Below are positions 57,990 to 64,000 of a DNA stretch of 64,000 nucleotides, piece by piece. Numbering within the stretch: position 1 is the stretch's first letter; every line of letters starts with the position of its first letter. The notes below the pieces were generated by a model. That model ran no database searches and was not told the origin of the DNA. It saw only the letters and a list, made by a program, of their open reading frames with translations. This DNA is from Ephydatia muelleri (taxonomy: Eukaryota; Porifera; Demospongiae; Spongillida; Spongillidae), in contig JABACO010000002.1 in assembly GCA_013339895.1 (NCBI GenBank), positions 7,968,924 through 8,032,923 on the forward strand. Direction: 5' to 3'. The position numbers and the translations under genes are program-made.

Positions 57990-58414
57990 GATCACGTCAT
58001 CCAGTCGAGGCGTAGCCACTTTGTATATGACTTCATTCACTTCGTCAATGACACTTGTTTAATAGCTGACACTCCTTCCCTCCTCCCCAATCTCACTTTC
58101 CCTACACGTTCTTTTCTGTTACTAAGCATATACATGCAGTTACAATTGGCACATGCATAATTTGCTATACATTCCAGCAAGCGGCAACTTCTTATACTTG
58201 CCCTGAAAAACGACTAGTTGGCCCCCGTAAACGTATTCAGACAAGAGGAATGTAGAGCTAATTATAAATTCAGTACTACAACGGAATGTGCAATTGTAGA
58301 ACACTTGAAAATCAGGTGTTACAAATTCATGACAAGTATCGGCAAGCTTTTTTTGCAGGGTCACCACTTCCTCTCCATTCCCCCTTCGTTATAGCCATAC
58401 ACACAGCTTACATA
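57990..58414 (-). repeat. Segment 'Y', copy 2
   Basis: Reverse-orientation homologue of 44767-45270, ending exactly at the right inversion breakpoint. It contains gactggatgacgtgatc at one end and agccatacacacagcttacata at the other. In the flipped order it lies between X and the gene C start, so it is the probable NLR 5' flank. Confidence 0.8.
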
Positions 58415-58844
58415 ACCAAACCTAACATGGCTATGGCTGTACGGTTCATGGCGGGCCTTACCAAGTTCCAGACATCACCAGAGAATATGGATGACTTGGC
58501 AGACATTGTCATTTCATTGGAGACTACTGATGAAGAGAGATTAATAGAAAGCCTGCATTGGATGCTTGAAACCCAGAACCCCACCTTCATTCAGAGGTTG
58601 ATGGGATATAAGGAGAAAACTTTCAAGTGTTCAGGAACTGTCCTCAATCCATTTGATCTACATGTACTTGGGTACTGCATTGCCAACAGCTCCACATTGT
58701 GGTCTGTTGATTTGGAATACTGTCATTTGACTGATGAGTGTATGAGAATGCTGTTCTTGGTGGAAGATGGAAAAGCCTTTGACCACATTACAAGCTTCAG
58801 CTTATCAAGCAATACAATAACAGCTTCCGTGGCATCCCTATTAG
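58415..58844 (+). CDS. NLR gene C, 3' part of helical/LRR exon (after inversion)
   Basis: Last 430 bases of the 582-bp exon, starting at the inversion breakpoint and ending at ATTAG|gtaagt (phase 1). Encodes KPNMAMAVRFMAGLTKFQTS, the helical linker and two LRRs (LWSVDLEYCHLTDEC, ITSFSLSSNTITASVASLLG). The open frame extends upstream through reversed segment Y to an ATG at 58286, so an LRR-only product could be translated if transcribed. Confidence 0.75.
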
Positions 58845-59272
58845 GTAAGTCCTGTTGTTATGCTTTTCTTATTATGTGCTATTCATTGCACATAGTTCCT
58901 GAGCCTACATATCTAGCTAAATTGTCCTGGTTATTGATTTTAGCTACATGACTCATTAGTCCTCATTCTTAAAGCATCTCTAATGTGTGGAGCATTGCAG
59001 TGTGTGAAAGTGGTGTGAGTGCAATGTGATCAGAGCAGCCAAGCAGGCTACATATTTCCCAATACACGTTTGCCAAATAAATCCCATAAATGCTGATTGC
59101 AACTGGGGTGGGGTTGGGCCATCATCTTAGCAATAGCACCACTCAAGGACCTTGTACATGTTAGACTGACCACATACATGTAGTCACTTTGCACTCATTG
59201 ATTCAATCCCTGACCCTCATGTGTGTCAGTCATCATAACAAGTCTCAACATTGTGGACATTACTTCACACAG

Positions 59273-59440
59273 GTATGATGTTGAAGGAGAATAATACTCT
59301 TAAGAAACTGAACCTTGCCTTGTGTAAACTACAACCAGAGGGATTAGAAGAAGTGATCAAAGGTGTTCAAGTCAATACCAAGTTGGAAACCCTGAACCTG
59401 TCACACAATATCATTGATAACAAGAGAGCATCATGTCTTG
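59273..59440 (+). CDS. NLR gene C, LRR exon 1
   Basis: 168-bp LRR exon with the family's splice sites (cacacag|GT; CTTG|gtaagaatgatat). Strand positions NLALCKL and NLSHNI (Ile instead of the usual Thr). Cut off from its NACHT domain by the inversion. Confidence 0.82.
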
Positions 59441-59835
59441 GTAAGAATGATATCATACCATGTGGAATTGTATGTACATACATGTTTGTCTATATGAAAG
59501 AGTTTTGTTCTGACTGGTTTGGAATTATTGTAATATATTTGTGTGTAAGTGTAGTAATTTATTTGTTACTGTACAGCGGGCGTTTAATTAAACACTACTC
59601 TAACAAATGTCCAAAATGCTAATTTGTAGTTCATAGAAAATGCTGTTTATAGCTGAGCATACACTGTATTTAATAACACAGTTACATATACTATACATGT
59701 ATAATGTTTAAAATTAGCTCAAGGAAGCTATGTTAATCACACACAGTCACTTTGCACTCATTGATTCAATCACTGACCCTCATGTGTGTCAGTCATCATA
59801 ACAAGTCTCAACATTGTGGACATTACTTCACACAG

Positions 59836-60003
59836 GTATGATGTTGAAGGAGAATAATACTCTTAAGGAACTGAACCTTGCCTTGTGTAAACTACAACCA
59901 GAGGGATTAGAAGAAGTGATCAAAGGTGTTCAAGTCAATACCAAGTTGGAAACCCTGGTCCTGTCATACAACACTATTGATAACAAGAGAGCATCATGCC
60001 TTG
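59836..60003 (+). CDS. NLR gene C, LRR exon 2
   Basis: 168-bp LRR exon 563 bp after the previous one. The first LRR is the same as exon 1 at its strand positions (NLALCKL), though LKEL replaces LKKL; the second reads VLSYNT. The next intron carries the motif taacacagtt.catata also seen after exon 1. Confidence 0.82.
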
Positions 60004-60820
60004 GTAAGAATGACATCATACGATGTGGCATATGTCTATATGAAAGAACATTACATTGGTATGATCCGACTGGTTTGGAATTATGGTGATTTATTAAAAC
60101 ACATCTGTGTGTAAGTGTAGTATTTTATGTTACTGCATAGCGGGTTGTAACACATAAACACTAATGTAACAAATGTCTAAAATGCTAATTTGTAGTCTAT
60201 AGAAAATGCTTTTTATAGCTGAGCATAACACTGTATTTAGTAACACAGATGTATGTAGTAAATAATGTTTAACATTAGCTCAAGGAAGCTATGTTAGACA
60301 CACTCAGTCACTTTGCGCACATTGATTCAATCCTTGGCGCTCATGTGTGTCATGAATGTGTCTCTGTAATGGCAGATGCACAGCTATGTGAAGGAAGTAT
60401 TGGGCAAAGTGGGGATAAGGAGATGTCAGTCTGTTTATGTGTATGTGTGTGTACTGTGAGTACTTCACTGCCTTGACAAAAACGTTCATTCATACATGTA
60501 TAAACGTTTGAAAATGCAACAGTGTGTGCAGCGAATGGAACTGCAAAAACATATGATGAGTAGATTGAACTAGGGCTTTGCTTTTGAGTGACCATATTTG
60601 GTCATAATCAAAATTCAGGGTGCTTGAATCATCCATGAATTGAATTATCCCTACTTGTGAAGTTTTGTGTATTGTGAGTACAATTGCACACACCCACATT
60701 CAAGGTCCATAGCTATGTTAACCACACACAGTCACTTTGCACTCATTGATTCAATCCCTGACCCTCATGTGTGTCAATCATCATAACAAGTCTCAACATT
60801 GTGGACATTACTTCACACAG

Positions 60821-60988
60821 GTATGATGTTGAAGGAGAATAATACTGTTAAGAAACTGGTTCTTAGGGGATGTGAACTACAACCAGAGGGATTAGAAGAA
60901 GTGATCAAATGTGTTCAAGTCAATACCAAGTTGGAAACCCTGGACCTGTCAGGCAGCACCATTGATAACAAGGGAGCATCATGCCTTG
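60821..60988 (+). CDS. NLR gene C, LRR exon 3
   Basis: 168-bp LRR exon: VLRGCEL and DLSGST, with IKCVQVN in place of IKGVQVN and NNTVKKL in place of NNTLKKL. No terminal LRR exon like 23029-23387 is visible downstream to the window end, so the 3' end is missing or outside. Confidence 0.82.
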
Positions 60989-61110
60989 GTAAGAATGACA
61001 TAATGCAAGTATATCCATACATGTATGAAAGAGCATTACATCACATCTCTGTGCACTACTTACCTATTATTTTGGAATGATGATAGTATATTACGTTATT
61101 GATTTGTTCT

Positions 61111-61314
61111 GTTCGTTAATTTTTGCTTTATCCATTATGGAGATACAAGTGTGCAAAGAAATTGCATATTTCCTGGGCTTTAGGCGCCATTAACGTATTA
61201 CAAGGACGTCCTCGAAGCCAGTCGTAATACTTTAATGGCGCGTAACGCCCGGGAAATATGCAATTTCGTTGCACACTTGTATCTCCATAACGGATAAAGC
61301 AAAAATTCACGAAC
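61111..61314. mobile_element. MITE with 91-bp terminal inverted repeats
   Basis: Arms 61111-61201 and 61224-61314 (gttcg.taatttttgcttta ... ; about nine mismatches) around a 22-base centre with aggacgtcct. Inserted in the gene C intron, whose sequence breaks off at about 61092 and resumes in altered form at about 61588. Confidence 0.8.
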
Positions 61315-61319
61315 ACAAC

Positions 61320-61590
61320 ACATCAATAGCGGTAGGACCCTTCTACATAGGTACCTATTTTGAACCGATTTGGACAACTCTACGGGGTATCGGACCTTGA
61401 AACGTTGGTACCCTTCATGTGTAAGTCACCAAAATGGATTTTCACATATAGTAATGGTGTGGTATGTTGTGATAAAATTAGTAACCCGATAGCTTTAATA
61501 TTTCGGAAGATATATCAATTTAAAGGTTATGTTATAAAATAAAAATCCACAAGACCCATTTTCGTATAGAACGTTCCATATTTACGTTGT
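61320..61590. other. Unassigned sequence beside the MITE
   Basis: Resembles part of a second fold-back element (ggggtatcggacc, gatagctttaatatttcgga; compare ggggtattg and gttaatcattcgga at 31.5 kb). No gene. Confidence 0.35.
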
Positions 61591-61699
61591 TTCCTGATTG
61601 TGATACATTTTAAAGATTCCTACCTGCATCTAGAAACAGACTGATACATTTACAGTATACTTATGCACATGCCAGCATATATTATGTACATGTACAGTA

Positions 61700-61760
61700 T
61701 GCCCAGGCCCGTATGCAGGTTTTCAAGTGGGGGGGGGGGGGGAGGGGGGAGCGGGGGTGC
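61700..61760. other. CAGGCCCGTATGCAGG end with poly-G
   Basis: Resembles the terminal repeat type of the elements at 31998 and 32356 followed by a G run, probably the end of the hAT-like element that fills 61.7-63.8 kb or of a separate MITE. Confidence 0.4.
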
Positions 61761-61914
61761 AGTTATTTGATTAAACGAACCAACCAGCATGCATGTGCTA
61801 CCATCTGTTCGATCATGCATGTATCTATGGTTCAATCAATTCTATTCACATGTACACTCAAATAATTCAGCTAGATGCAATAACAGTCAATGAAAGGTTT
61901 CATTAGAAGTGTTT

Positions 61915-63690
61915 CTAATTCAATTCTTCTTGGATGCATCTGTGCATACATATCAATATCCCTGTCAATATCTGTGTGCTGGTCATAATGATTGTGAAGG
62001 AATGCCAAATTTGCCATCGTTCATTACCCATTGTGGCTCTCATATAGGTCTTCAGGCACCTCAGGACACTTGCACTCCTTTCACATTCACAAGATGTTAC
62101 TGCATGGTAGTGTGCATGCAATTTGCAAAAGAATTCTGATGTTAGGATACAGCTGTGCATCACACTCCTTGATGGCTTCTGATGGTGAATTGGGAAGCTT
62201 ATCTGCTAGGCACAGTACTGTATTTAGACTTCCATCTGCACATTTCATTGGGAAGATCATGTTGATACTGAGCAATAATTTCACTCAGCTTTGAAGGTTT
62301 GGAGAACATTACAGATGAAAATATGGTTAAAAGATAACTAGCATTAACTGGCAAAGTTGAAAACTGCTCATTAAGATGAGAGAGGATATGGTCCAGAAAT
62401 GGTATGGCGACATTCCTCTTATAGTGCTCAATAAGGGTAGCAGAAGAGACATTAATTCAATGCTGCTGCCTTCCAACAGCTCGAGGGGCTGAAACTGTAC
62501 ATCCCACTTTATCAGCCATTCGTACCGGCTGATCAAATATTATTTGAAATCCACTATCCACATTATCTCTTTCATTCTTATATACTCTCAATCATCTCAA
62601 ATGCTTCATACACATCTATGGCTCTACTTTGAAGCTATATAGTAATGCCTGACAAATGAGATAGGTATTTGTAAATTGTCAAGAAAACAACAATGAAGTT
62701 AAAGTTGGTAAGGCCATGAAGTATTTGCTGAGCTTCACTTCGAGAGTTTACATCCCAATCAACAAATAATTCTCATATTCATGCAGATGCAGCTTACATG
62801 TATATCCTATATACTCTAGAGCTTCTACAATATAAGGAAAGGATTGGTAGAAATGCTGATATGCTGTATGGCATTCAGCCCATCGAGTTTAACATAGATC
62901 CAGGAGAGCTTACTTTTACACTTGTCAACAACTCGATCAGCTCTAGCAGACCACTTCTCTTCGGGCTTGCCAGAAAAAACCGGCAGCAGATGATCAATTA
63001 CATTACGAACTTCTATTAAGGCACATTCATGAATGACTTATAACTAGATTTAATTGATGGGAACTGCAGTGGACATATGTTGCAAGTGGAGACACTTCTC
63101 GTATTTGTGCTTGAACACCAATAGGCTCAGAGGACATATTGCTGCACCATCATAACCCTGGCTACAAATATTCTCAATAGGCAAATCATCATCCTTAAGA
63201 AGTTCCATAATCTTCTTAGTAATATATCTCCCAGTTATACGTTCCAGTGACATAAACTCTTCCCTAATATCACCTTAGCATCAACAAAACGAGTACAAAG
63301 TGCCAAATGTTCTGTATTATGTGAAGTAACTTCATCTGCTAAATTTTACTGTTTTAATCTGATGTACAATCTCAAATAACGCAATATGTCTTCCATTATA
63401 TTAAGCAGCGTACGAAGAGATTTGTATGTAGCATTTTTCATTGCAGGTGAATATAAGTGGGTACATAGAATATCATTGTGATTTGACCAGAAGCTTTAGA
63501 ATACTAAGAAAATTACCAGGATTTTTACTTCCAGGTCTTCACAATCACCTCTTAATGCTACGCATTGTTTAGCATAAAACAGAATAGCTTCAATGATAAA
63601 CTTCAGGACCACCCTGTTTTGGGCTATGTTAGCTATGCGCTTTGTGGTAATAAGCCCAGTTTCAGGGTGCTCGATCCTGTTGTACATTCA
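61915..63690 (-). pseudogene. hAT transposase (DUF4371/ZMYM-like) remnant
   Basis: Read on the - strand: KFIIEAILFYAKQCVALRGD (63600-63530), MELLKDDDLPIENICSQGYDGAA (63210-63135; the GQGYDGA motif of DUF4371 hAT transposases), CLADKLPNSPSEAIKECDAQ and LYPNIRILLQIACTLP (62210-62110), then in another frame TSCECERSASVLRCLKTYM (62100-62040), the hAT dimerisation end. Order and motifs fit one transposase gene of about 600 codons broken by several frameshifts and stops. Confidence 0.75.
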
Positions 63691-63699
63691 TTGCTGATA

Positions 63700-64000
63700 T
63701 TTTTTAGAGCTGCCATGTGTTTTACAATTTATTCCACTCAACACAGGGTTCATTCCCAAGGCAACCCATAGTGACACGGTTATCACTGAAGAGTACACAA
63801 AATACAATAGACACCCTCAACTACAGTACTGTACACAATCCAAGAGTACATATCGAACCATTTAAACTGATTGTACTTCCCAAACAAAGTACAAGGGAAT
63901 GCATGATCCTCAGATGGCTTATTAATAACAAAGCATACTTTTCAGCAGCTGATAAGGATTGAATGCTAGTGCAAAAATTGTGTGAATTCTGCTTACAGTC
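63700..64000. other. Right edge, nothing recognised
   Basis: No domain or repeat identified; possibly still flank of the hAT remnant. Confidence 0.3.

Larger units (their letters stand above)
50776..58414 (-). other. Inverted 7.64-kb segment carrying the 5' part of NLR gene C
   Basis: At 50776 an NLR exon (-) stops after its first 152 bases; at 58415 (+) the same exon resumes for its last 430 bases. 152+430=582, the exact length of the gene A exon. Flipping the block also joins X (ending 50775) to Y (starting 58414, reversed), the arrangement found intact at 44755-44790. Both breakpoints share a TA dinucleotide. Confidence 0.9.

Noticed and set aside
1-64000. CRISPR arrays, prokaryotic operons, tRNA or rRNA genes
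   Set aside because: The repeats are microsatellites, MITEs and segmental duplications. No cloverleaf or rRNA core sequence was recognised by eye; a tRNA scan would be needed to exclude tRNAs fully.

Overview
This is a eukaryotic, intron-bearing, AT-rich animal window. It has no operons or prokaryotic signals. Its genes are NOD-like receptors (NLRs) built from short exons: a pre-NACHT linker, a NACHT domain, a CARD-like death fold, a winged-helix segment, and ribonuclease-inhibitor-type leucine-rich repeats (LRRs). The NLR sequence style (LQEFLTAWY, a family of 168-bp LRR exons) and the abundance of TACATGTA/ACATGTAC words suggest a demosponge (Porifera). That assignment is inference; no ribosomal or mitochondrial marker is present.

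Layout. 1-23.4 kb: the 3' part of NLR gene A on the + strand, with its 5' end outside the window. It has a winged-helix exon, a helical/first-LRR exon, seven 168-bp phase-1 LRR exons and a terminal LRR exon with the stop codon at 23387. Its introns are large and were built by tandem duplication (0.8-kb and 3-4.7-kb units). They contain two copies of a hAT element and a decayed Ty3/gypsy-type LTR retrotransposon with 132-134-bp LTRs. 23.9-25.2 kb: a DIRS-like retroelement remnant (-). 26.1-29.3 kb: a minisatellite and a pseudogene resembling usherin (FN3 and laminin-G domains), with long TG and CCCTCC tracts. 31-33 kb: a fold-back element and poly-C-rich hAT-type elements. 33-43 kb and 46.4-49 kb: AT-rich dispersed repeats, one ankyrin exon plus a broken copy, MITEs and a 140-bp palindrome. 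43.4-45.3 kb and 49.4-50.8 kb: a duplicated segment carrying an unrecognised multi-exon gene candidate. 45.2-46.2 kb: a gag-like SAP/RS-rich retroelement ORF (-).

50.8-61 kb holds NLR gene C, broken by an inversion. Its 5' exons (MGNQ start exon, linker, NACHT, CARD-like, winged helix, first 152 bp of the helical exon) lie on the - strand between 57391 and 50776. The remaining 430 bp of that helical exon and three LRR exons lie on the + strand from 58415. The two pieces sum to exactly 582 bp, the length of the intact exon in gene A. The other ancestral junction is preserved in a paralogous copy near 44.77 kb. The 7.64-kb block 50776-58414 is therefore inverted, biologically or by assembly error. 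61-64 kb: a MITE and a decayed hAT (DUF4371/ZMYM-like) transposase.

The NLR genes would encode cytoplasmic innate-immune sensors: NACHT as an ATP-driven switch, CARD as adaptor contact, LRR as ligand surface. The most notable signals are the inversion with both ancestral junctions recoverable, a CARD-like exon placed after NACHT instead of at the N-terminus, and LRR exons that differ more between tandem copies than their introns do, with changes clustered at the LxLxx surface positions. A gene-conversion-like tract also copied part of one LRR exon into another. Exon boundaries were inferred by eye from splice sites, phase and paralogue comparison; no transcript data were available.
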